Shown here: positions 34,488 to 44,474 of the stretch, in pieces | How positions within the stretch are numbered: the stretch's first letter is position 1 | Layout of the letters: each line of letters begins with the position of its first letter | Assembly (NCBI GenBank): GCA_022510425.1 | Contig: JAFLTO010000001.1 | Span: forward strand, 62,001-126,000 | DNA: 64,000 nt | Reading direction: 5' to 3' | DNA from: Muribaculaceae bacterium | Lineage (GTDB): Bacteria > Bacteroidota > Bacteroidia > Bacteroidales > Muribaculaceae | The notes under the pieces: model-generated | Seen by the model: only the letters and a program-made list of their open reading frames with translations | Told to the model about the DNA's origin: nothing | Database searches by the model: none | Made by a program: the position numbers and the translations under genes

Positions 34488-35345
34488 TCAGTTAGGAAGT
34501 CGATAAGTTATATTATCTATGAGTCTCACTTCGCCACAATAAACGGTGATGCATCCCACTATCCAGTTTGATTCTTCCCATTCATCCACTGTTTGAAGTG
34601 TTCTGGCATCAACTATTTCAAAATATTCCACTTTCATACCGGGGATAGCATCAATTCTTTCCACAACTGTGTCATGAGTGGCCTGCACAGAATGATCTTT
34701 ACTGTATTCAACGCTATATTTAAGAGTGGCGTAAATTTCCGGAGCAAGTTGTCGTTGTTCCGAGTCAAGCCTTGCATTTCTACTGGATAAGGCTAAGCCA
34801 TCAGCTGCTCTCTTTATAGGGCATGCAACAATTTCTACATTAAGTCCCTCACTTTTGATTAGATTTCTAACCACTGCAATCTGCTGGAAATCTTTTTCGC
34901 CAAAGTATGCTCTATGGGGGTTAACCAATCTAAAAAGAATATCAAGCACTCTTGCAACTCCTTGAAAATGTCCGGGACGATATTTCCCTTCCATCACCTC
35001 GGCTACATTGCCGAGCTTATATTCTTTACAATTGTCATTTTCTGCGGGATACATTTCACTTGCTGTTGGAGCAAATACAGCATCTACTCCGGCTGCTGCC
35101 AAAAGTTTGAAATCTTCCTCTTCGGTTCGCGGATATTTTTCAAAATCTTCAGCATTATTAAACTGGATGGGATTCACAAAAAGGCTTACCACCACTACTT
35201 CGTTCTCTTTTACTGCTTTCTCCACAAGAGACATATGTCCCTCATGCAGTGCACCCATAGTAGGAACAAATCCCACTGAAGCACCCCTGTCTCTCTGACG
35301 AACCCTATATTCCGTCATATCATAGAGAGTTCTGATTATTTTCAT
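34488..35345 (-). CDS. panC: Pantothenate synthetase
   Basis: Joins pantoate and beta-alanine using ATP. 285 residues of the HIGH-type nucleotidylyltransferase fold: [17 protein letters not shown] (about 25-41, carrying HxGH), [19 protein letters not shown] (about 55-73), GEKDFQQ, and the KMSKS-equivalent [10 protein letters not shown]. Starts at ATG 35345 and leads panC-panD-ffh. Divergent from the starch-synthase-like gene. No panB is seen in the window. Confidence 0.96.
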   Translation of the reverse strand: MKIIRTLYDMTEYRVRQRDRGASVGFVPTMGALHEGHMSLVEKAVKENEVVVVSLFVNPIQFNNAEDFEKYPRTEEEDFKLLAAAGVDAVFAPTASEMYPAENDNCKEYKLGNVAEVMEGKYRPGHFQGVARVLDILFRLVNPHRAYFGEKDFQQIAVVRNLIKSEGLNVEIVACPIKRAADGLALSSRNARLDSEQRQLAPEIYATLKYSVEYSKDHSVQATHDTVVERIDAIPGMKVEYFEIVDARTLQTVDEWEESNWIVGCITVYCGEVRLIDNITYRLPN

Positions 35346-35435
35346 TTCTTTAAGATTTTACCTCTAAAAGGGCTTTAAATTATACGCAAAATTACTGATT
35401 TCTTCATAATTACCCAATGTATGGAAAAAAATCGT

Positions 35436-35514
35436 TAACTTTGCACATTGATTCTGTTGATAATTATTTCTTCATCAATTTTAACCTTTTTCTAAATAAT
35501 AATTGATTATCAAC
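35436..35514 (+). promoter_or_regulatory. Promoter and leader dyad of the starch-synthase-like gene
   Basis: TAACTTTG (35436-35443) matches the -7 element; a -33 TTTG is not evident. The leader of about 95 nt carries GTTGATAAT (35456-35464) and ATTATCAAC (35506-35514), a perfect 9-bp inverted repeat with a long loop. It could be a stem or two operator half-sites. Confidence 0.45.
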
Positions 35515-35546
35515 AAATTGAGTCATAAAATCTATATAAAAAAGCG

Positions 35547-36353
35547 ATGGCAAAGGAGCGTATTCTTTTTATAAATCAGGAGATCACACCTTATATTTCG
35601 GCTAACCCGGTGTCTTCTTTGGGTAAATTTTTACCTGTAAGCATGCAAGACAAAGGATTTGAAGTTAGAACATTTATGCCCAAATTCGGGGCAGTTAATG
35701 AAAGACGAAACCAGTTGCATGAAGTGATACGTCTTTCCGGAGTTAATATTAACATAGATGACAACGATCATCCCCTTGTTATAAAGGTGGCTTCTTTGCA
35801 ACCCTCGAGAATTCAAGTTTATTTTATAGATAACGACGATTATTTTCAGAAACTTGAAACCGATGAAGATGCATCAGGCACAAATCGGGAAGATAATGAC
35901 GAACGTGCCATTTTCTTTTCCCGGGGGACTATGGAAACTGCAAAAAAATTAAGGTGGGATCCTAAAATCATCCATTGCTCGGGTTGGATCACATCATTGA
36001 TTCCAATGTATATAAAACGTCTCTATAGTGATGATCTTTCATTTAAAAACAGTAAGATCGTCTATGCCATACAACCGGCTAAAAACATGGCTCCTATTGA
36101 TCCTAAAATTGTTGCCAAATTAAAAGCTGAAGGTTTTTCTCAAAGGGATTTAAAAAAATACTCAACTGATAAAACAGATGTGAACACTCTTCATAAAATA
36201 GGAGTGGATTTTGCTCATGCTGTTATTATTAATGATCCTGAGGTAGATCCGGATTTAATGAAATATATAGAAGAAACCGGTAAACCGATTCTGATGGCCA
36301 CAGATATGGAACTTGACGCTGATAAATATCTAAATTTTTACAATTCTCTTTAA
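35547..36353 (+). CDS. Short glycogen/starch synthase-like protein (GT5 N-domain only)
   Basis: 268 residues that match only the N-terminal Rossmann half of GT5 glycogen synthases (FINQEITPYI, RTFMPKFG, ERAIFFSRGTMETAKKLRWDPKIIHCSGWITSLIPMYI). The ADP-glucose loop KTGGL is replaced by a PVSSLG segment and the entire C-terminal donor-binding domain is missing. The same short form occurs across Bacteroidales, so it is not a local truncation. It probably lacks glucosyltransferase activity and may be a binding or regulatory protein. Followed by DUF4270 and a capA-like gene. Confidence 0.85.
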   Translation: MAKERILFINQEITPYISANPVSSLGKFLPVSMQDKGFEVRTFMPKFGAVNERRNQLHEVIRLSGVNINIDDNDHPLVIKVASLQPSRIQVYFIDNDDYFQKLETDEDASGTNREDNDERAIFFSRGTMETAKKLRWDPKIIHCSGWITSLIPMYIKRLYSDDLSFKNSKIVYAIQPAKNMAPIDPKIVAKLKAEGFSQRDLKKYSTDKTDVNTLHKIGVDFAHAVIINDPEVDPDLMKYIEETGKPILMATDMELDADKYLNFYNSL

Positions 36354-36403
36354 ATTTTTAAGATAATCTCTAAAAGGATAAAGGTAAAATAAAGATACCT
36401 GGA

Positions 36404-37828
36404 ATGAAATTAAGTAAATACTCTGGAATATTACTATTAATAGGATTCATCGCGGCTATGACAGCTTGCGAAGACGAAACCACTACTATCGGCAGTTCCA
36501 TTACCACCGGTGAGGTCACTATAAATGTTGATACATTTTATTTTAATCTACAAGGAAAAGCAGTTCCAATTTCAAGTTTTGATTCTAAAACCGGAAATTT
36601 AATGATCGGAAGCATCAATACTTCTGAATATGGATCGCTCAACTGTTCTTTTGTGACACGATTGATGTGTGTTCCTAAACTTGATGTGGCTGATTCTTTG
36701 CTAAGTATCGACCGAGTGGATTCATGTAAATTAATTCTTGGAGCAGAGAGGAGTGATATAGTAGGTGACTCACTGGCTCCTCAAAAACTTTCGGTTTATA
36801 CTTTAACAAAACAATTACCTTCCGATATAAACAATCTTTTCAATCCGGAAGGATACTACGATCCGGCCAATCCTCTGGCATCCAAAAGCTATACTCTCTC
36901 TGAAATATCCAGAACTGACTCTGCTTTCTATAATAATTCATTCGTTGACCTAAGTGTGGATCTTCCCGTATCGTTTGGTAAAGAGATTTTTAAAAAATAT
37001 ATAACTGATCCGGAAATATTTCAGTGGCCTCAAACTATGGCTGAGAATTTTTTGCCCGGTCTTTATGTGAAGTCAACATTTGGGAAAGGATGCGTAGCTA
37101 ATATTGTAAGCGCCTATATTGCGGTTTTTTATTATAATCTGGAAAAAACTACAACTATTCAAGATTCCGACACAATAGTTTCCCAAACCCATGTTGGAAA
37201 TGTTACCTTCCCCTTCACAGTATCTCCGGAAGTATTAAGCAGCAATAATATCAACTATAAACCGTCACAACCCGTTATAGATAAAAATGCATTAGAGGAT
37301 GGTCAGGTAGTAATAACTACCCCTGGAGGTTACATATCTTCTTATATCTTTCCGGCGGCCCCTTTGATTGAAAGATATAAGGAAAAGAACTCTCATTTAT
37401 CAACAGTCAATGAACTCTTTCTTTATATACCGGCTGAGGCCTTTGATTCAAGTTCAGGAATATCTGTAGCAGAAAACCTATTGATGGTGAAGAGTTCGGA
37501 ATACGAAAATTTCTTCGCTAATAATAAGACTCCGGATAATAAGACTTCCTTCACCGGGGTTTATGACCCAATCAACGAAAGGTATTATTTCACTACTATG
37601 CGAAGTTACTTTCTTGATTTGCTGGATAAAGATGAAATAACACAAGAAGATCTTGAATTTACCATAATCCCTGTTGAAATAGAGACAGAAACACAGAGTA
37701 GTTATTATTCCAATCCCACCACTTATGTCAAAAAATGTGTTCCTTACACATCTAAGCCTACTATGACTCTTTTAAAGACCGACGAGGCTATGGTGACTTT
37801 CTCTTTCTCAACACAAGTGATTGAATAA
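36404..37828 (+). CDS. DUF4270 family lipoprotein
   Basis: 474 residues, Bacteroidetes-specific DUF4270. The signal peptide ends in MTAC (C22), so it is a lipoprotein, probably on the outer membrane. The mature part is beta-rich (FVTRLMCVPKLDV, SCKLILGAERSD, LSVYTLTKQLPS) and unlikely to be an enzyme. The gene usually follows the short starch-synthase-like gene in this order, which suggests a functional link not yet explained. Gap to the capA-like gene is 4 nt. Confidence 0.88.
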   Translation: MKLSKYSGILLLIGFIAAMTACEDETTTIGSSITTGEVTINVDTFYFNLQGKAVPISSFDSKTGNLMIGSINTSEYGSLNCSFVTRLMCVPKLDVADSLLSIDRVDSCKLILGAERSDIVGDSLAPQKLSVYTLTKQLPSDINNLFNPEGYYDPANPLASKSYTLSEISRTDSAFYNNSFVDLSVDLPVSFGKEIFKKYITDPEIFQWPQTMAENFLPGLYVKSTFGKGCVANIVSAYIAVFYYNLEKTTTIQDSDTIVSQTHVGNVTFPFTVSPEVLSSNNINYKPSQPVIDKNALEDGQVVITTPGGYISSYIFPAAPLIERYKEKNSHLSTVNELFLYIPAEAFDSSSGISVAENLLMVKSSEYENFFANNKTPDNKTSFTGVYDPINERYYFTTMRSYFLDLLDKDEITQEDLEFTIIPVEIETETQSSYYSNPTTYVKKCVPYTSKPTMTLLKTDEAMVTFSFSTQVIE

Positions 37829-37832
37829 CTAA

Positions 37833-38909
37833 ATGTGGAATCTGGTTATTGCTGTCATATCTCTTCTTTCAAGTATACCCTTAACCATAGAATATCCTGA
37901 AACTACTTTGGTTTTCGTTGGGGATGCCATGCAACATCAGGCTCAACTTGACAAAGCATTGGAATTAGGCAACGGGGTTTACGACTATTCCGATTGTTTC
38001 GCTTTGATACAACCGGCTATTTCTGAAGCTGATTATGCGGTCTGTAATTTAGAAGTTCCTTTGGGAGGGCCTCCGAATTACTCCGGTTATCCCTGTTTCA
38101 GTGCACCTGACTCTTACGCATTTTCATTAAAAGAAGCAGGTTTTGATATGATGCTTACAGCAAATAATCACTGTCTTGACCGTAGAGGAAAGGCGGCTAT
38201 TCGAACCATCAATGCCTTAGACAGTATGGAATTGGACCATATAGGCACTTATCGATCATTTGAAGAAAGAGATTCTTTGACACCCTTTATAAAAGATATC
38301 AATGGTTTTAAAATTGCATTCTTAAATTACACTTATGGAACCAATGGTATACAACCGGATGCTGGAATAGAGGTGGCTTTTATTGATAAAAATAAAATCA
38401 AATCAGAAATCAATAAAGCAAAGGAAAGGGGAGCTGAAATCATTGTAGTTGCTATGCATTGGGGAATTGAATATGTTTTACTTGAAACCAATGTACAAGA
38501 AGAATTGGCTCAATTTCTGATAGATAATGGAGTAGATATTATAATTGGAGGGCATCCCCATGTGGTGCAGCCAATGAAAGTGGTTCATAATGAAAACGAG
38601 GATAAAGATGTTTTAGTGGTATATTCTTTAGGTAATTTCATTTCAAACATGAAAACAGCCGACACCAGAGGCGGAGCTATGGTTTGGGTTACAATCTCTC
38701 GCGACAAAAATGGCAATGCTGTCTTCAATAATGCGGAATATGAGTTATTATTTGCTGCCAAACCGGAAGACAAAAAAAATTTCAGGGTAATTCCCGGATG
38801 GCTTGAAGATTCAATATCTTCCCTTCAAAAACCACATTGGGAAATTTTTAAAAGAGGAGCTCTAAAAGTATTTGACAACCATAACTTTAATGTTCCTCGT
38901 AGAAAATGA
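37833..38909 (+). CDS. CapA family metallophosphatase-like protein
   Basis: 358 residues. A short N-terminal signal-like segment (MWNLVIAVISLLSSIPLT) is followed by a calcineurin-like domain: VFVGDAMQH (metal Asp), NLEVPLGG, the ANNHCLDR motif, AMHWGIEY and GGHPHVVQP. CapA/PgsA proteins are linked to poly-gamma-glutamate or other surface polymers, but many members act on unknown substrates. No capB/capC genes are nearby, so poly-glutamate synthesis is not implied. Starts 4 nt after DUF4270. Confidence 0.9.
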   Translation: MWNLVIAVISLLSSIPLTIEYPETTLVFVGDAMQHQAQLDKALELGNGVYDYSDCFALIQPAISEADYAVCNLEVPLGGPPNYSGYPCFSAPDSYAFSLKEAGFDMMLTANNHCLDRRGKAAIRTINALDSMELDHIGTYRSFEERDSLTPFIKDINGFKIAFLNYTYGTNGIQPDAGIEVAFIDKNKIKSEINKAKERGAEIIVVAMHWGIEYVLLETNVQEELAQFLIDNGVDIIIGGHPHVVQPMKVVHNENEDKDVLVVYSLGNFISNMKTADTRGGAMVWVTISRDKNGNAVFNNAEYELLFAAKPEDKKNFRVIPGWLEDSISSLQKPHWEIFKRGALKVFDNHNFNVPRRK

Positions 38910-38958
38910 ACATTGATATAATTTATAATTCTTGAATAAAAATAATTTATTCAACTAA

Positions 38959-40584
<1,626 letters not shown>

Positions 40585-40585
40585 A

Positions 40586-41569
40586 ATGAAATTGAAAAAG
40601 CAGTTATTGTTGTTTATAATGTCTGCAATATGCATTGGTGTATATGCAGACAATTATTCTGTCTCAAAGAAAGAACAGCAACAAATTTTGATTGAAGCTG
40701 ACAACTGGATCGATGATATGCCCGATGGAATTGACGACCGTCTGTCAGACGCAGTTAATCATGCTTTGCACGGATTTTATTCAGAAATTGAAAGATTTCG
40801 AAATTTGGCTGACACAACCGGTATTGATAAATATAAAGTCAAAGTAGAGAATTTTACCGGGGGGAAGCTGGGAGAATTATCCATGAGATTATATTCACCT
40901 TTGTCTGATTCCTCAACCCCAATTCTTATATATTTTCACGGAGGGGGCTGGAGTTTGGGATCTCTTGAAACTTCAGATAAATTTTGCAGAGCATTAGCAT
41001 CTGCCGGAAATGTTAAAATCGTTTCTGTTGATTATCCCTTGGCTCCTGAGAATCCTTATCCTAATGGTTTGAAAGTGTGCATAGAAGCCGTGGATTATAT
41101 TCTTTCTAAATCAGATGACTGGAAATTTAATCCGGATTTGGTTTCATTAGGGGGTGACGGAGCAGGTGGAAATCTTGCTTTAGAAACTTATGCTAACATA
41201 AAAGAAGATAAAAAAATTAAATCTTTGGTTTTATATTATCCTTTGATCAACACATCCGGAACTCTTGACGTAGCATCCAAAAGAGAATATGGAAGGGGAT
41301 ATGGATTTGATTCAAGGTTATGGGAAATTTTTGTCCAGGCATATAAAGGTAAAAGCATTTTAGATTCTATTACATCTCTACCTCCTACCTTAATGATAAC
41401 AGCAGGAAGAGACATTATAATAGAGGAAGAAAGGCTTTTTTCAAAAGCTTATCCCAATTTAACATATGTTTTATTGGAAGGAGCGGTTCATGGTTTTATA
41501 ACAGATGGGCATCAGCCCACTGCATTCAATAAGGCAGTGGAAATCACCAATGCATTCCTCTCCCAATAA
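40586..41569 (+). CDS. HSL-type alpha/beta hydrolase, exported, lacking the catalytic serine
   Basis: 327 residues with a signal peptide (cleavage after GVYA, about residue 21) and the hormone-sensitive-lipase fold. The oxyanion motif HGGGW is at 118-122, and the triad Asp (D276 in AGRD) and His (H302 in AVHGF) are kept. The nucleophile motif reads G190-D191-G192-A193-G194 instead of GDSAG: codon gga at 41159-41161 replaces Ser. It is thus predicted to be inactive as an esterase, or to bind ligands only. Starts 1 nt after the ABC-F gene. Confidence 0.85.
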   Translation: MKLKKQLLLFIMSAICIGVYADNYSVSKKEQQQILIEADNWIDDMPDGIDDRLSDAVNHALHGFYSEIERFRNLADTTGIDKYKVKVENFTGGKLGELSMRLYSPLSDSSTPILIYFHGGGWSLGSLETSDKFCRALASAGNVKIVSVDYPLAPENPYPNGLKVCIEAVDYILSKSDDWKFNPDLVSLGGDGAGGNLALETYANIKEDKKIKSLVLYYPLINTSGTLDVASKREYGRGYGFDSRLWEIFVQAYKGKSILDSITSLPPTLMITAGRDIIIEEERLFSKAYPNLTYVLLEGAVHGFITDGHQPTAFNKAVEITNAFLSQ

Positions 41570-41614
41570 TATAAAATTCCAAGATGACACTCTTAATTAA
41601 TTAAGAAAGAAATA

Positions 41615-41648
41615 AAAAATGGCACTCCTTCTAAGAATGCCCATTTTT
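41615..41648. terminator. Bidirectional hairpin between the hydrolase and Dabb genes
   Basis: AAAAATGG (41615-41622) and CCATTTTT (41641-41648) form an 8-bp stem, extended by CA/TG past a bulge. A and T runs allow it to act in either direction. Confidence 0.65.
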
Positions 41649-41666
41649 ATTTGGATAGTAAAAAAA

Positions 41667-41960
41667 TCAAACTTGATAATCTACACAAGCCCTATCCTCT
41701 TTAAAAGGAGCGATAATAGCCACAGCATCTTGATGTGCGGGATGTGCTGAATAGATAGCTACATCTTCCATACTGTCAGCAGTAGCAGTCAATACTAAAT
41801 CCCATGATTCTGAGGGATTCATATTTATACCCACATCTATGCTTTTCAATTGAGGAATCTCACAAGGCAATTGGACAAGAGCTTCCATAAATTTTGCAGC
41901 CACGTCTTTTCTTTCTTCCAGCGAGCCTTTAAATTTGAACATTACAACGTGCTTGATCAT
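41667..41960 (-). CDS. Dabb-domain (stress-responsive alpha/beta barrel) protein
   Basis: 97-residue dimeric ferredoxin-like protein starting MIKHVVMFKFKG, a typical Dabb beginning, with HPAHQDAVA near the C-terminus. Bacterial members are small proteins of unknown function related to plant stress proteins; no active site can be named. Convergent to the hydrolase gene and 24 nt downstream of ridA, so probably co-transcribed with it. Confidence 0.88.
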   Translation of the reverse strand: MIKHVVMFKFKGSLEERKDVAAKFMEALVQLPCEIPQLKSIDVGINMNPSESWDLVLTATADSMEDVAIYSAHPAHQDAVAIIAPFKEDRACVDYQV

Positions 41961-41984
41961 ACCGGTAATTTTACATCCTAAAAT

Positions 41985-42368
41985 TTAGCTACAATGAAAA
42001 GCCACAACTTCAATTTCAACTTTTGCCTGTTTAGGAAGCTCCTTTACAGCAAACGCAGCACGTGCGGGATAAACTCCTCCGTTAAAATATTCACCATAAA
42101 CTTCATTCATAGGGCCGAAATAACTCATATCTGCCAAATACACAGTTGATTTTACCACATTTTCAAGAGTAGCACCGGCTTCAGAAAGAATAGCTTTTAT
42201 ATTTTCAAGACTCTGCTTTGTTTGCTCCTTGATATCATCAGGCATCTCTCCGGTGGCTCCGTTAATGGGCAATTGACCGGAAACGTAGATAAAATTACCT
42301 GCTTTTACTGCCTGGCTGTAGGGACCTATAGCCCCGGGAGCCTTCTTTGAATTCAGTTCTGTTTTCAT
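41985..42368 (-). CDS. ridA: RidA family enamine/imine deaminase
   Basis: Removes reactive enamine/imine intermediates released by PLP enzymes. 127 residues (usual length), with GPYSQAVKAGNFIYVSGQLP, the VVKSTVYLADM segment, and the catalytic-arginine motif YPARAAFAVKELPK. Starts at ATG 42368, 18 nt from the 3' end of tRNA-Thr on the same strand, so transcription may continue from the tRNA promoter. Confidence 0.95.
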   Translation of the reverse strand: MKTELNSKKAPGAIGPYSQAVKAGNFIYVSGQLPINGATGEMPDDIKEQTKQSLENIKAILSEAGATLENVVKSTVYLADMSYFGPMNEVYGEYFNGGVYPARAAFAVKELPKQAKVEIEVVAFHCS

Positions 42369-42386
42369 GATATTTTTATTTATTTG

Positions 42387-42459
42387 AGCCGCGACCGGGA
42401 CTCGAACCCGGGACCTTTTCGTTACGAATGAAATGCTCTACCAACTGAGCTATTGCGGC
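42387..42459 (-). tRNA. tRNA-Thr (anticodon CGT)
   Basis: 73-nt cloverleaf on the minus strand, CCA not encoded. D arm GCTC/GAGC with loop AGTTGGTA, anticodon loop TTCGTAA, T arm CCGGG/CCCGG. Two A-C mismatches appear: position 6-67 of the acceptor stem (GCCGCAA/TCGCGGC) and 31-39, closing the anticodon stem (TTTCA/CGAAA). Confidence 0.9.
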
Positions 42460-42544
42460 TGATTTAATAATACGTTCCTAACGTTTTCTTTGCAAATTTA
42501 AAGTTTTTTTCTTTTTTCTACAATAAAACACCAAGATTGTATTA

Positions 42545-42579
42545 TAAAAAAATCCGACTCAATTTAATAAGTCGGATTT
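42545..42579 (-). terminator. Rho-independent terminator of gdhA
   Basis: On the minus strand AAATCCGACT (42579-42570) and AGTCGGATTT (42559-42550) form a 10-bp stem with a 10-nt loop, followed by a T run. It lies about 50 nt after the gdhA stop. Confidence 0.88.
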
Positions 42580-42629
42580 GATTTCTTATCTAATATATAA
42601 AGAATTAATCTTTATTCTTCAATATTATT

Positions 42630-43967
42630 TTAAATAATGCCCTGACCCATCATAGCATCAGCTACTTTCATGAAACCGGCGATGTTTGCACCTTTCATAT
42701 AGTTGATATAACCGTCAGGTTGCTTACCATATTCAACGCATGCTGAATGGATATTATTCATAATTTCATGAAGCTTGGCATCAACTTGTTCAGCACTCCA
42801 TTGGAGGTGTTCGGCATCTTGAGTCATTTCAAGACCCGAAGTAGCTACTCCACCGGCATTGACTGCCTTCCCCGGACAGTAAGTTACTTTTGCAGAAATA
42901 AATTCATCAATAGCTTCAGGTGTACAACCCATGTTACTTACCTCAGCACACAAAAGAACTCCATTCTTTATGAGCATCTTTGCGTCTTCGCCGTCAAGTT
43001 CATTCTGAGTGGCACAAGGAAGAGCTATGTCCACTTTCTGTTCCCATGGTTTTCTTCCGGGGAAGAAAGTAGAACCGGGGAATTTTTCAGCATAAGGTGC
43101 CACGATATCATCTCCTGATGCTCTAAGTTCAAGCATATAGGCGATCTTTTCTTTATCAAGACCGGCGGGATCCAGAATATAACCATCAGGGCCTGATATA
43201 GTTATAACTTTTGCTCCAAGTTCAGTGGCTTTTTCAGCTGCACCCCATGCCACATTACCAAAACCGGAAATAGCAATAGTTTTACCCTTGATGTCAAGAC
43301 CTTTTGTTTTCAAAACATCCTGTACAAAATAAAGAGCACCATAGCCTGTTGCTTCCGGACGGATTCTGGAACCTCCAAAGCTCAGACCCTTACCGGTGAA
43401 TGTACCAGTATTTTCACGCGCAAGTTTTTTGTACATACCATACATATACCCTACTTCACGGCCTCCTACACCTATATCGCCTGCAGGCACGTCACGGTCA
43501 GGACCAAGATTTCTCCATAGTTCAAGAATAAAGGCCTGGCAGAATCTCATGATTTCAGCATCACTCTTTCCTCTTGGGCTAAAATCAGAGCCACCTTTGG
43601 CACCACCCATAGGAAGAGTGGTCAGAGCATTTTTGAATGTTTGCTCAAAACCAAGGAACTTGAGAATGGAGAGGTTTACTGATGCATGGAAGCGAATACC
43701 TCCTTTGTACGGACCAATGGCATTGTTAAACTGAACACGATAGCCAATGTTGTTCTGGACTTCTCCTTTGTCATCTACCCATGTCACACGGAAAGTAAAG
43801 ATACGATCCGGTTCTACCATTCTTTCTATTATACGGGCTTTTTCGAATTCGGGATGACGATTATAAACTTCTTCAACTGAGAGAAGAACTTCCTTTACAG
43901 CCTGGAGGTATTCTTTTTCACCTGGGTGTTTTGCCTCCAAATCGGTCATGATTTGATTAATGTTCAT
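42630..43967 (-). CDS. gdhA: NADP-type glutamate dehydrogenase
   Basis: Assimilates ammonium by reductive amination of 2-oxoglutarate. 445 residues, the hexameric GDH I length. The motifs GPYKGGIRFHASV, LPMGGAKGGSDF (catalytic Lys), PAGDIGVGGREVGYMYG and the Rossmann segment ISGFGNVAWGAAEKA are clear. Likely NADP-dependent by similarity to the short hexameric class; cofactor choice was not proven from sequence. Starts at ATG 43967 behind a leader of about 137 nt with competing hairpins, and ends at its own terminator. Confidence 0.96.
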   Translation of the reverse strand: MNINQIMTDLEAKHPGEKEYLQAVKEVLLSVEEVYNRHPEFEKARIIERMVEPDRIFTFRVTWVDDKGEVQNNIGYRVQFNNAIGPYKGGIRFHASVNLSILKFLGFEQTFKNALTTLPMGGAKGGSDFSPRGKSDAEIMRFCQAFILELWRNLGPDRDVPAGDIGVGGREVGYMYGMYKKLARENTGTFTGKGLSFGGSRIRPEATGYGALYFVQDVLKTKGLDIKGKTIAISGFGNVAWGAAEKATELGAKVITISGPDGYILDPAGLDKEKIAYMLELRASGDDIVAPYAEKFPGSTFFPGRKPWEQKVDIALPCATQNELDGEDAKMLIKNGVLLCAEVSNMGCTPEAIDEFISAKVTYCPGKAVNAGGVATSGLEMTQDAEHLQWSAEQVDAKLHEIMNNIHSACVEYGKQPDGYINYMKGANIAGFMKVADAMMGQGII

Positions 43968-44027
43968 GTTATTAGATTAGATTTTTTGGTTAGAAGATTG
44001 TGCAATTAATTAGTCTTTCAATACTTT

Positions 44028-44102
44028 ACTATATGTTATGCTGCACATTTACTTTCATATTGCAATCAAATATGCTTTACAACATATAGTTCCTTATATG
44101 TT
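44028..44102 (-). promoter_or_regulatory. gdhA leader with mutually exclusive stems
   Basis: In the gdhA transcript three segments occur in order: AACATATA (44102-44095), ACTATATGTT (44090-44081) and AACATATAGT (44037-44028). The middle one can pair with the first (8 bp, short loop) or with the third (10 bp, 43-nt loop enclosing a CATATT/AATATG stem), but not both. The first segment starts almost at the predicted transcription start. This could be an RNA switch or a set of protein-binding dyads. Confidence 0.5.
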
Positions 44103-44109
44103 TCTCTTG

Positions 44110-44140
44110 CAAAAATAAAGTTTAATTTGATTCTACCAAA
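44110..44140 (-). promoter_or_regulatory. Promoter of gdhA
   Basis: On the minus strand TTTG (44140-44137), a 19-nt spacer and TATTTTTG (44117-44110) match the Bacteroidetes consensus. Predicted start near 44104. Confidence 0.7.
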
Positions 44141-44173
44141 ATTTTTTATCGAATTTTTTTCTTAAATTTCAAT

Positions 44174-44203
44174 AAAAAAAGGAACCGATAAAAACCGGTC
44201 CCC
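44174..44203 (-). terminator. Terminator upstream of the gdhA promoter
   Basis: On the minus strand GGACCG (44201-44196) pairs with CGGTTCC (44187-44181, one bulged base), then a run of seven T. It lies upstream of the gdhA promoter and no minus-strand gene precedes it, so it seems to end a separate short RNA. Confidence 0.7.
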
Positions 44204-44350
44204 TTCGAATAATTAGGATTAGGCGTCGAATTGTTTTTCAATAATCATGTTTTGGCTGTGACGCCTATAAGTAAATGCCTAATCCTTATTATCGTTACCT
44301 TTTCGTGTTTCGCTCTTTAATTGTAAAACATTCTTTCTTATAAAATGTTT
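44174..44350 (-). ncRNA. Candidate non-coding RNA upstream of gdhA
   Basis: The minus strand from about 44350 to the terminator at 44174 holds no ORF but strong structure. AGGATTAGGC (44286-44277) pairs with GCCTAATCCT (44224-44215) over 10 bp and, past one mismatch, five more; alternatively TAGGCGTC (44267-44260) pairs with GACGCCTA (44227-44220), which shares bases with the first stem. A weak promoter (TAACATTG at 44365-44358, one mismatch) would give an RNA of roughly 170-180 nt. Not recognised as SRP RNA or tmRNA; 6S RNA is possible by size only. The 5' end is a guess. Confidence 0.45.
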
Positions 44351-44474
44351 GTTAAACAATGTTAAAAATAAATATTTTGATAAACAACCCATTTTAACTA
44401 AATTCGCATATCTTCTTGGAGATCCACTTAATCAACAACATAATCTCACAAGAATAAAAGTATTACCAATATCT

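Noticed and set aside
35457-35514. Terminator in front of the starch-synthase-like gene
   Set aside because: The inverted repeat has a 41-nt loop and no T tract after it, so I treat it only as a possible leader dyad.
44174-44300. SRP RNA or tmRNA as identity of the structured RNA near gdhA
   Set aside because: The SRP core (GGUCAGG with the AGCAG loop) and a tmRNA tRNA-like end with a tag frame are both absent.
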